In this document: positions 33,318 through 42,365 of the stretch, one piece after another
How the letters are laid out: every line of letters starts with the position of its first letter
How positions within the stretch are numbered: position 1 is the stretch's first letter
Origin: an uncultured Pseudomonadota bacterium
GTDB taxonomy: Bacteria > Pseudomonadota > Alphaproteobacteria > RF32 > CAG-239
DNA length: 50,944 nt
Direction: 5' to 3'
Assembly (NCBI GenBank): GCA_902495305.1
Contig: CABUWG010000006.1
Coordinates: 1-50,944 of the forward strand
Translations under genes and position numbers: made by a program
The notes under the pieces: model-generated
Told to the model about the DNA's origin: nothing
What the model saw: the letters and a program-made list of their open reading frames with translations, nothing else
Databases searched by the model: none

Positions 33318-34961
33318 ATGAAAAAAGAAGTTAATAAGTTTAAGTATTGGAAAAAACTGGCTTCTCATTATAAAAAGATGAAAAAGCTGCATATGCGCAC
33401 GTTATTTGAGAAAGATGAAAATCGCGCAGAAAAATACTCTGTGAAGTTCGATTCTATGCTGCTGGATTATTCCAAAAACCGGATTGACGACAAGACGATG
33501 AAGTATTTGATGTGTCTGGCCAGAGAGTGTAAGCTTGACGAGAAAATCGAAGCTATGTTTGAAGGCAAACGCATTAACATTACCGAAAACCGTCCGGTTT
33601 TGCATACGGCTCTCAGAAACCGAGCCAATACGCCGGTTTATGTTGACGGTAAGAACGTTATGGACGATATTAACGAGGTTCTGGCCAAAATGCGGAGCTT
33701 TTCCGAGGCTGTCCGGCTGGGAAAGTTTAAGGGGTATACCGGCAAAAAACTGACGAATATCGTTAATATCGGCATTGGCGGGTCTGATTTGGGGCCGGTT
33801 ATGGCGACGGAAGCTTTGCGTAAATACTGGGCCAAAGATATTAACTGCTATTTTATTTCTAATATTGACGGTACGGCCTGTGCCGAGGTTTTGAACAAGG
33901 TAGATCCGGAAACAACGCTGTTTATTGTTGCTTCTAAAACCTTTACGACGATTGAAACGCTGACCAATGCCAGAACCTGTCGGAAATGGCTGGTTGACGC
34001 TTTGGGCGAGCATGCGGTTGCCAAGCATTTTGTCGCCTTGTCCACGAATGTTAAAGAGGTTGAGAAGTTTGGCATTAATCCTGACAATATGTTTGAATTC
34101 TGGGATTTTGTCGGTGGCCGTTATTCAATGTGGTCTGCTATCGGGCTGTCGATTGCGATTGCGGTCGGAATGGATAATTTTGAGCGGATGCTGGATGGTG
34201 CTTATGCCATGGACGTTCACTTCCGGACAACGGATTTTGAACATAATATTCCTGTAATATTAGCACTTTTGGGGATTTGGTATAATAATTTCTTTAACTT
34301 AAAGAGCTATGCTGTTGTTCCGTATGACGAATATCTTAAATATGTGCCGGCTTATTTGCAACAACTGGACATGGAAAGCAACGGCAAGTTTGTTTCTAAC
34401 GGTGATGAATATGTCAAATATGTGACGGCGCCGGTATTGTTTGGCGGTGCGGGTACCAATGTTCAACACTCGTTTTTTCAGCTTTTGCATCAGGGAACAA
34501 CGATTGTACCTTGCGACTTTATTATTCCGGCGATTTCTCATAATGAGATTGGTGAACATCATGAGATTCTGGTTGCAAATGTTCTGGCGCAGGGCGAGGC
34601 GCTGATGCGCGGCAAAACCGTTAAAGAAGCCGCCGAGGAGCTGGTTAAGGCCGGAATATCAAAAGAAGAAGTTAACTTCTTGAAAAAATACAAAAGTTTT
34701 CCGGGAAATCGTCCGTCAAATACGGTTGTTTTCAAGAAAATCGACCCTTATGCTCTGGGAATGCTGATTGCAATGTATGAGCATAAGATTTTTGTTCAGG
34801 GTGTGATTTGGAATATTGACTCTTTTGACCAAATGGGGGTTGAACTCGGCAAACAGATGGCTTTGAGTATTTTGCCGGAACTTCAGGGCAATGCTTATAC
34901 CATGGGTCATGATGCTTCAACGTCGGGATTGGTTAAGTATATTAAGAAGTTGAGAAAGTAA
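33318..34961 (+). CDS. pgi: glucose-6-phosphate isomerase
   Basis: 547 aa, full length. NIGIGGSDLGP, ASKTFTTIETL, FWDFVGGRYS and FDQMGVELGKQ are the phosphate- and catalytic-site blocks, including the glutamate and histidine (EHHE region, GEHHEILVANVLAQ). It interconverts glucose-6-phosphate and fructose-6-phosphate in glycolysis/gluconeogenesis and also feeds the mannose branch needed for GDP-mannose. An AGGAGG ribosome site lies upstream. Confidence 0.98.
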   Translation: MKKEVNKFKYWKKLASHYKKMKKLHMRTLFEKDENRAEKYSVKFDSMLLDYSKNRIDDKTMKYLMCLARECKLDEKIEAMFEGKRINITENRPVLHTALRNRANTPVYVDGKNVMDDINEVLAKMRSFSEAVRLGKFKGYTGKKLTNIVNIGIGGSDLGPVMATEALRKYWAKDINCYFISNIDGTACAEVLNKVDPETTLFIVASKTFTTIETLTNARTCRKWLVDALGEHAVAKHFVALSTNVKEVEKFGINPDNMFEFWDFVGGRYSMWSAIGLSIAIAVGMDNFERMLDGAYAMDVHFRTTDFEHNIPVILALLGIWYNNFFNLKSYAVVPYDEYLKYVPAYLQQLDMESNGKFVSNGDEYVKYVTAPVLFGGAGTNVQHSFFQLLHQGTTIVPCDFIIPAISHNEIGEHHEILVANVLAQGEALMRGKTVKEAAEELVKAGISKEEVNFLKKYKSFPGNRPSNTVVFKKIDPYALGMLIAMYEHKIFVQGVIWNIDSFDQMGVELGKQMALSILPELQGNAYTMGHDASTSGLVKYIKKLRK

Positions 34962-34983
34962 CTTTCTGAAAAGGCGCGGAAAT

Positions 34984-36837
34984 TTGACAATACGCATTCT
35001 GCCGAATAACCTTGTTAACCAGATTGCCGCCGGTGAGGTGGTGGAACGTCCGGCTTCGGTTTTGAAAGAACTGGTCGAGAATTCGATTGATGCCGGTGCA
35101 ACGTCTATTGAGGTGACGCTGACTGACGGCGGAAAGAGTCTGATGATTATCAGCGATAACGGCAAAGGAATGTCAAAAGACGAGCTTCCGATTGCTGTGG
35201 AAAGGCATGCGACATCTAAACTCCCTGATGATAATTTGTTCAATATCAATTTTTTAGGGTTTAGAGGTGAAGCATTACCTTCAATTTCTTCTGTCGCCAG
35301 ACTGTCTATTACCTCGCGGGTTGCCGGTGCGGAAAATGCGTGGAAAATAGAGGTGAACGGCGGCGAGAAGTCTGAGGTTATGCCGGCCGCATTGAGCAAA
35401 GGGACACGGATTGAGGTGCGGGATTTGTTTTATGCCACGCCGGCGCGGTTAAAATTTTTGAAAACGGCGGCCTCCGAAACCGGGCAATGTGTTGACATTA
35501 TGAACCGGATTGCTCTGGCTAATCCGCATATTTCTTTTTATCTTAATGATGAAAAAGGCAAAAAAATTGCACTGAATGCACAGCAGGGCGAGCTTTTTGA
35601 CGCAAGGTTGAAGAGGCTGGCAGATGTTATGGGCAAAGAGTTTGGTGAAAATTCTTTTTTGATTGATGCGCAGCGGGAGAGTCTGCATATCAGCGGTTTT
35701 GCTAGTCTGCCGACGCTGAATAAGGCAAATTCGCTGTCGCAATATTTGTTTGTTAATAATCGTCCGGTAAGGGATAAACTGCTGCTTGGGGCGATTAAAG
35801 GGGCTTATCAGGATGTGCTGGAGCGCAACCGTTATCCGATGTGCGCTTTGTATTTTGATATTGATCCGGCATATGTTGATGTTAATGTGCATCCGGCAAA
35901 GGCTGAAGTGCGCTTCTATGATAATGCTCTGGTGCGCGGGCTGCTGGTCAGCGCTATCCGCAATGCCCTGAATCAGGCCGGACAGCGGGCTTCAAACGTG
36001 ATGGATGTTGCGGCTTTTGTGCAGGATCAGATTCCGGAATTTGATATTAACGGCGTAAAACTTCCGGAAAAAGCAGATTTGGAAGAAACTTCTTTTGATT
36101 TCCGGCAAGAGCCGCTGCGGTCTTATAGTGGGTTTGCTTTTCAGGGATGCAGCCGTTCGTCCGGCAGCTCCCGTCAGGCCGTGCTGCCGGAATTGGAACG
36201 CAAATTTTCGGTTCAGACGGAAGAAAGTGTTCCGGTTGCGCAAATTCGTACGGAAGAGGCCGGACCGCTGGGGCTGGCCAAAGCTCAGTTTCATGATACT
36301 TATATTATTTCCCAGACGGAAGACAGTATCATTATTGTTGACCAGCATGCGGCGCATGAGCGGATTGTGATGGAAAAAATGAAGGAAAATCTGGCTCGCG
36401 GCAAGGTGGCTTCGCAAATGCTTTTGATTCCGGAAGTTGTTGACCTGAAGCCGAGTGACAAAATCAGAATTCTGGAAAATGCCGATGAACTGGAAAAGCT
36501 CGGGTTACAGGTTGAAGAATTTGGTCCGTCTGCCGTTATTGTGCGGGAGATTCCGGCTTTGCTCGGGGATTGTGACGTGAAGGCGCTTATTCAGGATGTG
36601 GTTGAAGAAATGGCCGAATGGGGCAAAGGGTTTGAATTGACCGAGAAATTGCATCTGGTTTGTGCGACAATGGCTTGTCATGGTTCTGTCCGAGCCGGCC
36701 GCCGCCTTAATATTGACGAGATGAATCATCTTTTGCGCGATATGGAGCGGACGCCGCATTCCGGACAATGCAATCATGGACGGCCGACTTATATTGAACT
36801 GAAAATCGCGGATTTTGAAAAGCTTTTTCACCGTTGA
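34984..36837 (+). CDS. mutL: DNA mismatch repair protein MutL, endonuclease type
   Basis: 617 aa from a TTG start with AAGGCG before it. GHKL ATPase motifs are ELVENSIDAGA, DNGKGM and GFRGEAL. The C-terminal domain has DQHA-AH-E-RIVM-E, the DQHAx2Ex4E nicking motif, plus ACHGSVRAGRR and CNHGRPT zinc-site motifs. So this MutL should nick DNA itself, as in bacteria without MutH. It recruits and licenses strand removal after MutS binding. Confidence 0.96.
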   Translation: MTIRILPNNLVNQIAAGEVVERPASVLKELVENSIDAGATSIEVTLTDGGKSLMIISDNGKGMSKDELPIAVERHATSKLPDDNLFNINFLGFRGEALPSISSVARLSITSRVAGAENAWKIEVNGGEKSEVMPAALSKGTRIEVRDLFYATPARLKFLKTAASETGQCVDIMNRIALANPHISFYLNDEKGKKIALNAQQGELFDARLKRLADVMGKEFGENSFLIDAQRESLHISGFASLPTLNKANSLSQYLFVNNRPVRDKLLLGAIKGAYQDVLERNRYPMCALYFDIDPAYVDVNVHPAKAEVRFYDNALVRGLLVSAIRNALNQAGQRASNVMDVAAFVQDQIPEFDINGVKLPEKADLEETSFDFRQEPLRSYSGFAFQGCSRSSGSSRQAVLPELERKFSVQTEESVPVAQIRTEEAGPLGLAKAQFHDTYIISQTEDSIIIVDQHAAHERIVMEKMKENLARGKVASQMLLIPEVVDLKPSDKIRILENADELEKLGLQVEEFGPSAVIVREIPALLGDCDVKALIQDVVEEMAEWGKGFELTEKLHLVCATMACHGSVRAGRRLNIDEMNHLLRDMERTPHSGQCNHGRPTYIELKIADFEKLFHR

Positions 36838-36869
36838 TTTGTCTTTGGGTGTTTTCCGGCGCTATCTGT

Positions 36870-37058
36870 TTATATGGATTTGATTGTTTCTTTAATTTTG
36901 GTGACAAAGTCTTTTATTTTATCTTCCGGTGTTATTGAAGTGGTGCTTTCGGCAGTGTTGCCGTATAAGGTTTTTTCAAAAAGTTCTTTGATGTTTTTTA
37001 ATTTTTTTAAATCCTGCCTGATTTGTTTTCTGGTTTTTTCATCAATTTCTTCGGTCAT
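36870..37058 (-). CDS. small coiled-coil protein, 62 aa
   Basis: Almost all charged and helical: Lys/Glu-rich, with a short Thr/Ser-rich break in the middle (ESTTSITPED). No membrane segment. It is the last of three tiny minus-strand genes spaced 14 and 19 nt apart. Its ribosome site (ATAAGA) is weak. The size and company suggest a phage- or mobile-element-derived module, which is inference. Confidence 0.5.
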   Translation of the reverse strand: MTEEIDEKTRKQIRQDLKKLKNIKELFEKTLYGNTAESTTSITPEDKIKDFVTKIKETIKSI

Positions 37059-37077
37059 GGTCTTATAATCCCGTTTT

Positions 37078-37245
37078 TTAATTGTTTCGCTCTTTTATTT
37101 CTTCCAAAATAATAAAGGCAATGAGGATAATAGCGGAAAGAGATGTTATGACGCAGGCGATGGAAAAATTTTGCCGCAGAATACTGAAAAATAAGCCGGA
37201 TAAGGAACTGAAGCAAGCTGTATAAAGCAACCACTCGTTTTTCAT
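37078..37245 (-). CDS. small membrane protein, 55 aa
   Basis: The ATG at 37245 follows AAGG about 10 nt upstream; the stop is TAA at 37078. It has two hydrophobic segments, LLYTACFSSLSGLFFSIL and a C-terminal ACVITSLSAIILIAFII, and ends in charged EEIKERNN. This is a two-helix, holin-sized protein, between the other two small genes. No family was recognised. Confidence 0.5.
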   Translation of the reverse strand: MKNEWLLYTACFSSLSGLFFSILRQNFSIACVITSLSAIILIAFIILEEIKERNN

Positions 37246-37259
37246 TTGCTGATGCCTTT

Positions 37260-37421
37260 TCAGTGTCTGGTATCAGTTATCGGGATTAGGAAGAGCAATA
37301 TGATTGCCAGAATGAGAACGGCGATGCTGAAAACAGAATTGGCATCTATCCATACTCCGACAGAACCGGCGGTTGCTGCGGTAATGGAAGAGCCTAAAAG
37401 AATTTTGCCCGTGTTATTCAT
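37260..37421 (-). CDS. small membrane protein, 53 aa
   Basis: The ATG at 37421 follows a weak GGA site; the stop is TGA at 37260. A polar and small-residue half (NNTGKILLGSSITAATAG) precedes one strong membrane helix (VFSIAVLILAIILLFLI). It lies 14 nt before the next small gene, so they form one operon. It is holin- or toxin-sized, with function unknown. Confidence 0.5.
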   Translation of the reverse strand: MNNTGKILLGSSITAATAGSVGVWIDANSVFSIAVLILAIILLFLIPITDTRH

Positions 37422-37484
37422 GATATAGTTCCAGTATTTATGTTTTCAGAATACAACTAAATAATATAATAGCCTTTGTGCAGT

Positions 37485-37589
37485 GTCAATGCTTAATGAA
37501 AAGTGTGGGGGATTATTTCGCAATACCATCATCACAGAAAGAAATTTTTGTATAAAAAATTCTGCTGATAAGATTATCAGCAGAACAGA
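37485..37589. repeat. 105-bp direct repeat, copy 1 (includes a minus-strand terminator)
   Basis: It matches 38594-38698 with about four differences at an offset of 1109 nt. It contains a perfect 12-bp hairpin (TTCTGCTGATAA/TTATCAGCAGAA, about 37559-37584), followed on the minus strand by six T's, so it ends the 307-aa gene. Confidence 0.9.
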
Positions 37590-37611
37590 TAGAACGAAGG
37601 ATTATTGTGCT

Positions 37612-38535
37612 TTAGGCGCGGCCTTGCTGTTTTTGTTGGAGCAGGGTATTGGTATCCATTGTGATTTTTTTTGCCGGTTGGGATGAGCCTTCCTTCTTGG
37701 TACCACGCATTTCAGCCATGCGGTAAGCCAGTCTTTCCTGGGGAGACATGTTTTTCATTTTTTCTTCTTTTTCAGCCAGTTTGTCCGTGCCGGAAGACAT
37801 ATTGCTTAATCCCAGATTATCTCTGGCTTCCATTCGTTGTTCAATTTCTTTGGCCGCTTTATCGCGAACCTGATGAATGGCTTCGATTGTTTGTTCTCTT
37901 TTCGCGATAATTTCAGAAGTTTTCTGAGCGAATTTTTGGCTTTCTTCTTTTTGGGTCATGAAATCAACACGTTCTGAATTTAAGTAGTTTCCATACTTTT
38001 CATACTGATCGGAAATTTTATCTAACTTGGTATAACCCTGCTTGTTTTTACCCATGTCAGCCAACCAAGCATAAGTATCAGGGTCTTTATTTATGGCATC
38101 GGCCAAAGAGGATAGGGCGTTTTCCAAGGTCTTTTTTTGATTGAACGGTTTGGTAAAATTTTTGATTTTGTTTTTTATTTTTCCCCATAGTGTTTTTTTA
38201 GAGCCGTCAATGTCTATTTCTTTTGATATTTTTGGTGTACTGCTGAAAGTATCGATTTTGTTTAGCATTGATTCAGCATATACGATTGCTTGTTCCTTAA
38301 GCTGGGGATCTAAGGTTTGTGAAAGGATTGATTCAAAGTTTCTGAAAGCATCTGTTTTTACATTAAAGGTATTTTGGCGCTGCTGCGATTCTTCTTCTTT
38401 TATTTGGGCTCTTTGGATGCTTTGTTGATTATAAATTGAGTTTTTTTTGTTGAAATCGATGGATTTTTGCATGTCTTTTTCGAAATCAACGTCAAATAAG
38501 GCTTTGTTTGTGAATTCTTCATCTTTGGTACTCAT
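37612..38535 (-). CDS. hypothetical coiled-coil protein, 307 aa
   Basis: It is very rich in Lys, Glu, Gln and Asn. There is no signal peptide and only one short hydrophobic patch (NALSSLADAI). Residues 1-75 and 205-275 look like coiled coil (EEESQQRQN; REQTIEAIHQVRDKAAKEIEQRMEARD). The C-terminus is disordered in appearance (KKEGSSQPAKK). A strong AGGGAG site precedes the ATG. It is bracketed by 105-bp direct repeats, which suggests it arrived or was duplicated as a unit. Its role is unknown; effector or cytoskeletal-type functions cannot be excluded. Confidence 0.7.
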   Translation of the reverse strand: MSTKDEEFTNKALFDVDFEKDMQKSIDFNKKNSIYNQQSIQRAQIKEEESQQRQNTFNVKTDAFRNFESILSQTLDPQLKEQAIVYAESMLNKIDTFSSTPKISKEIDIDGSKKTLWGKIKNKIKNFTKPFNQKKTLENALSSLADAINKDPDTYAWLADMGKNKQGYTKLDKISDQYEKYGNYLNSERVDFMTQKEESQKFAQKTSEIIAKREQTIEAIHQVRDKAAKEIEQRMEARDNLGLSNMSSGTDKLAEKEEKMKNMSPQERLAYRMAEMRGTKKEGSSQPAKKITMDTNTLLQQKQQGRA

Positions 38536-38593
38536 GGTTTTTCTCCCTGAAAAATTGTTTTGTAAATTTATGATATTACAAAATTACCTAATT

Positions 38594-38698
38594 GTCAATA
38601 TTTTATGAAAAGTGTGGGGGATTATTTCGCAATACCATCATCACAGGAAGAAATTTTTGTATAAAAAATTCTGCTGATAAGATTATCAGCAGAACAGA
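38594..38698. repeat. 105-bp direct repeat, copy 2 (includes a minus-strand terminator)
   Basis: Partner of 37485-37589. Its perfect 12-bp hairpin (about 38668-38693) and T tail lie 20 nt after the stop of the GDYXXLXY gene, so this copy ends that operon. Confidence 0.9.
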
Positions 38699-38713
38699 GG
38701 GCAGATGGCCGGA

Positions 38714-39118
38714 TCAGTTTAACGGTGCGTCTTTCCAATTTTTGCCGTTAATCAGCAGTTCTTTGATTTGCGGCGGCTGGTTATGCTGAACCGTGAAAAC
38801 AAGCTCTGTTTCATTTCCTTGTTTGCGGATTAAGTTTTCCAGAGGACGGGCTTCTTCTTCCGCAACAAAATATTTGTAGCTGTTTTGAAAGTAGCCTTTT
38901 TCCGGACAAGTTTTGTTGGAAAACTGAGAACAGTCAATTCTTTGGGTATCAACCGTCAACAGGATGTAGTGTCCGGCGACAAGACTGCGCGGATCGTATC
39001 CCGAGACGGGAGCGATGATTTCATAACTTTGGCTGCGTTGATATTCACAAAATCCGATAAAAGCCAGAAAACAGAATAACGGCAAGAATAAACCGCTTAA
39101 ATAAAGTTTATTTTTCAT
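38714..39118 (-). CDS. GDYXXLXY domain membrane-anchored protein
   Basis: 134 aa from the ATG at 39118, which overlaps the DUF2157 gene end by 11 nt and has GGAG upstream. The N-terminal helix LYLSGLFLPLFCFLAFIGF anchors it. DPRSLVAGHYILLTVD is the family motif (here GHYILLTV for GDYxxLxY). These proteins regularly accompany DUF2157/DUF4401 membrane proteins; their function is unknown. The export topology (anchor, then periplasmic domain) is inferred. Confidence 0.8.
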   Translation of the reverse strand: MKNKLYLSGLFLPLFCFLAFIGFCEYQRSQSYEIIAPVSGYDPRSLVAGHYILLTVDTQRIDCSQFSNKTCPEKGYFQNSYKYFVAEEEARPLENLIRKQGNETELVFTVQHNQPPQIKELLINGKNWKDAPLN

Positions 39119-40199
39119 TTTTTGAATCTCCGATGATTTTGGTTTGGCGTTTGACAAAGCGCAAGCCGTAGATAAAGATGAGGATAAGCAGTCCGGTTGC
39201 AATTAAGCCGATGCCGGTTGTCAGCAGGCTGCCGAATACTTGGATATAGCCGACGAAAATCCGGAGCGCGGCCAGCAAGGCTGCGGTATTAATGAGGCTG
39301 GGACGCCGTTTTTGATATCCGTAAATTCCCATAGCCAGCAGGACGGACAAGCAATAGATAAATCCGGACAGGCCGTCTGACAAAGGTGCTAAAACAGGTG
39401 CTGCCAAAGTGTATAAATAAGTCAGTCCGATGATAACGGCATAGAGGTATCCGGTTTTGAGCAGGAAGCAAACGGCGCAAAGTCCGAGAAACAGTACAGC
39501 AGATACAGTATAAGCCGCGGTCAGGCTGTAAGAAGCCGAGTGATTGTAGACGGTGAGTTCGTACATTAGATTGAAATTGCTCATCAGGTCAATTTGGACA
39601 ATGCCGGCAATGAGGTTGAACAAAGTCCAGAATTTGAAGGCTTTAACAAAGGAGGGCAAAGATTGTCCGAGAAATTTTTGCAGAAGCAGCAGTGCGGCAA
39701 TCCACAGGACATTGATTCCTGCCGTCCACAAGACCGGCGTTGCACTCAGGTAGATAAAGAGTTTTTGCATCCAGGGGTTGAGTGCAATGAAGTATCCGGC
39801 CGCAAAGGTTAAAAGCGGAATCCAGACAAAGGCCAAAATGCTTTTTTTGCTGATGAGCAGCAGCGGCAGGGTCAGCAGGCACCAGACAAAAAGGTATTCA
39901 TAAGGCTGGTATTGGAGGTGGTAGACTTGCAGCAGCAGGCCGATTGCCGCCATGATAAAAGCGGCGTTGAATATAATCAGCGCTTCGGTCAAAAAGAACT
40001 TGTCCTGTTTGCGGGAAATATATATGCCGGCGGCAGTCAGCGCGAGAAGCAGGGCTGTTACGGACAGTTTGACGGCGGACGGGATTTGCTGCCAGTTGGA
40101 AGAAATGACGGAAATCAGTCCGAGGCCGATGCAGAAAAATGCGATATAAAGACCGAGGCTGCGTGCCAGAGTGCTCATTTTGGAATCGGTGTTTTTCAT
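39108..40199 (-). CDS. DUF2157-like polytopic membrane protein
   Basis: 363 aa with about ten hydrophobic helices. The N-terminal LYIAFFCIGLGLISVISSNWQQIP matches the DUF2157 opening (helix, then 'NW..ip'). Its partner GDYXXLXY gene overlaps its 3' end. No catalytic residues are evident. The family is widespread and uncharacterised. It has an AAGGAA ribosome site. Confidence 0.8.
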   Translation of the reverse strand: MKNTDSKMSTLARSLGLYIAFFCIGLGLISVISSNWQQIPSAVKLSVTALLLALTAAGIYISRKQDKFFLTEALIIFNAAFIMAAIGLLLQVYHLQYQPYEYLFVWCLLTLPLLLISKKSILAFVWIPLLTFAAGYFIALNPWMQKLFIYLSATPVLWTAGINVLWIAALLLLQKFLGQSLPSFVKAFKFWTLFNLIAGIVQIDLMSNFNLMYELTVYNHSASYSLTAAYTVSAVLFLGLCAVCFLLKTGYLYAVIIGLTYLYTLAAPVLAPLSDGLSGFIYCLSVLLAMGIYGYQKRRPSLINTAALLAALRIFVGYIQVFGSLLTTGIGLIATGLLILIFIYGLRFVKRQTKIIGDSKNEK

Positions 40200-40215
40200 C
40201 TGAGGTGTTCCTTAT

Positions 40216-40254
40216 TAAAAAAGCAATCCCGCCGTTTGAAAGGCGGCGGGATTG
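40216..40254 (-). terminator. rho-independent terminator of recA
   Basis: Perfect 11-bp arms CAATCCCGCCG and CGGCGGGATTG. On the minus strand a T-rich tail (GCTTTTTT) follows. It starts about 12 nt after the recA stop. Confidence 0.85.
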
Positions 40255-40266
40255 AGATGTTTGTCC

Positions 40267-41292
40267 TTATTCTTCTTCAGGCATATCTTCACCGGTCAGT
40301 TCGGTGGTGATATGTCCGGCATCGGCACGGATTTTGTTTTCTATTTCCTGTGCGACTTCCGGATGTTCTCTGAGGAAGATTTTGGCGTTTTCACGGCCTT
40401 GTCCGAGTTTTTCGCCTTTGTAAGAGAACCAGGCGCCGGCTTTTTCAACCAGTCCGGCTTTCATTCCGAGGTCAATCAGCTCGCCGGTCTTGGAAATGCC
40501 TTCGCCATACATAATATCAAAGTCAACGGTTTTGAATGGCGGAGCGACTTTGTTTTTGACAATCTTGACACGGGTCTGGGTGCCGATGATGTCTTCTTTG
40601 TCTTTGATCTTGCCAATGCTGCGGATGTCGATACGGACGGAAGCATAGAACTTGAGAGCGTTACCGCCGGTTGTGGTTTCCGGACTGCCGAACATGACGC
40701 CGATTTTCATACGAATCTGGTTGATGAAGATAACCAGCGTGTTGGAGCGGGAAACGGTTGCGGTCAGTTTGCGCAGTGCCTGACTCATCAGACGGGCATG
40801 AAGACCCATGTGCTGGTCGCCCATTTCGCCCTCAAGCTCGGCTTTCGGAACCAGAGCGGCAACAGAGTCGACAACCAGAACGTCAATGGCGCCAGAACGA
40901 ACCAGCGTATCGGTAATTTCCAGAGCCTGTTCGCCGGCATCGGGTTGTGAAATCAGCAGGCTTTCCAAATCGACGCCGATTTTTTTGGCATAGGCGGGAT
41001 CAAGAGCGTGTTCCGCATCAATAAAAGCGCAGGTTCCGCCTTTTTTCTGAGCCTGAGCGATGACGCTTAAAGCCAGCGTTGTTTTACCGGAGCTTTCCGG
41101 CCCGTAGATTTCTACGATACGGCCGCGGGGCATGCCGCCGATCCCCAAGGCAATGTCTATGCCGATGGAACCGGTGGAAATGGCTTCAATATCGGCAACC
41201 GAGTTGTTTTGGCCGAGTCTCATAATCGAGCCTTTGCCGAAAGCTTTTTCAATCTGGCTCAGTGCCGCGTCCAGAGCTTTATCTTTATCCAT
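40267..41292 (-). CDS. recA: recombinase RecA
   Basis: 341 aa. Walker A GPESSGKT (64-71), DVLVVDSVAALVP (Walker B), LIFINQIRMKIGVMFGSPETTTGG (loop 2 region, here with VIFINQIRMKIG) and the acidic C-terminus GEDMPEEE are all standard. It forms filaments on single-stranded DNA for recombination and SOS induction. I saw no clear LexA box (GTTC-N7-GTTC type) in the 90 nt upstream. Confidence 0.99.
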   Translation of the reverse strand: MDKDKALDAALSQIEKAFGKGSIMRLGQNNSVADIEAISTGSIGIDIALGIGGMPRGRIVEIYGPESSGKTTLALSVIAQAQKKGGTCAFIDAEHALDPAYAKKIGVDLESLLISQPDAGEQALEITDTLVRSGAIDVLVVDSVAALVPKAELEGEMGDQHMGLHARLMSQALRKLTATVSRSNTLVIFINQIRMKIGVMFGSPETTTGGNALKFYASVRIDIRSIGKIKDKEDIIGTQTRVKIVKNKVAPPFKTVDFDIMYGEGISKTGELIDLGMKAGLVEKAGAWFSYKGEKLGQGRENAKIFLREHPEVAQEIENKIRADAGHITTELTGEDMPEEE

Positions 41293-41379
41293 AGTCTGTT
41301 TCTTCCTTAAAAGTAGTTTATCTCTGCCGCTATTTAAGCAGATTGCATCATAAATTACAATGCTACAAAAAAGTTATCC

Positions 41380-42264
41380 CTATTTTTTTGTTTCTGCTTT
41401 GTTCGATTTTTCGAAGTGTTCCTGACGGTATTCTCCCCAGGCTGCCGTTACGACAGCGCCAAAGATGACCACCGCCCAGGCCAGATACATCCAGACCAGA
41501 AAAATCGGCAGGGCGGCCATGGCGCCGTACAAGGTTTTGTATGTTCCGCTGCTGATAACGGCCAGACCGAACAGGTTGCGCAGAATCCAAAACAGGAGCA
41601 GGGCGATGACGGCGCCGAATGCGGCATGGGTGATTTTGACTTTGCGGTTGGGAACCAACGTGTAAATCATAATCAGAATGACAAAGGTAATGCCGGCGGG
41701 AATCAGTTTGCTGAGTGCTGACGGCGTGTCGGCATCCGGCAGCAGGTTGAGGGCATAGATATAACCGCGCAGCGAGAAAGCCGCTCCCAGCAGCAGCGGC
41801 CCGAGCGTGATAACTGTCCAGTAGAGCGTGATTTTGGTGGCAATGCGGCGCGGCTGGCGGACTTTGAATATGAAATTGAAGCTGTTTTCAATTGTGGAAA
41901 GCAACAGAATGGCGGTCAGAGCCAGTCCGACAACGCCGATTGTGGTTAATTTGCCGGTTGCATTGATGAATTCATTTAAATAAGCGCTGATTTCCTGCTC
42001 GGCCGAAGGAACAAAGTTTTGAATCAAAAATTCCTGAATTTGGCCGCGAACGTCGCTAAAGACCGGAAAGGCCGAGAAAATGGCCAGCGCAATGGAAAGA
42101 AGAGGAACCAGTGCAATCAGTGAGGTATAACTCAACGATGACGATACTCTCAAAATTGTGTCATTTTTAGCCCGGAAAGCCAGAAATTTTAAAAAACGGA
42201 CTATTTCATCCCATAAATTTTTTGTTTGAAGTTTCAGGCTTTGAGCCAAGTTTTGTAATTTCAT
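41380..42264 (-). CDS. YihY/BrkB family inner-membrane protein
   Basis: 294 aa from the ATG at 42264, chosen for the AAGGTG site before it; the frame could open 12 codons earlier. It has six helices with the family motifs SLSYTSLIALVPLLSIALAI near the N-terminus and a PIFLVWMYLAWAVVIFGA block near the C-terminus. The family is often mislabelled RNase BN; a transport role is suspected. It is divergent from fabI. Confidence 0.9.
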   Translation of the reverse strand: MKLQNLAQSLKLQTKNLWDEIVRFLKFLAFRAKNDTILRVSSSLSYTSLIALVPLLSIALAIFSAFPVFSDVRGQIQEFLIQNFVPSAEQEISAYLNEFINATGKLTTIGVVGLALTAILLLSTIENSFNFIFKVRQPRRIATKITLYWTVITLGPLLLGAAFSLRGYIYALNLLPDADTPSALSKLIPAGITFVILIMIYTLVPNRKVKITHAAFGAVIALLLFWILRNLFGLAVISSGTYKTLYGAMAALPIFLVWMYLAWAVVIFGAVVTAAWGEYRQEHFEKSNKAETKK

Positions 42265-42365
42265 CCAACACCTTAGAAAAAAATTGTTTACAATAATCAT
42301 TAAATTTTATATTAGATAACGTAATTAATTTCAATACATTAATTTTTAAAGCAAAGGAAAATATT

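Noticed and set aside
41293..41379. LexA (SOS) box upstream of recA
   Set aside because: I looked for GTTC-N7-GTTC and similar patterns in the short upstream region and found none convincing.
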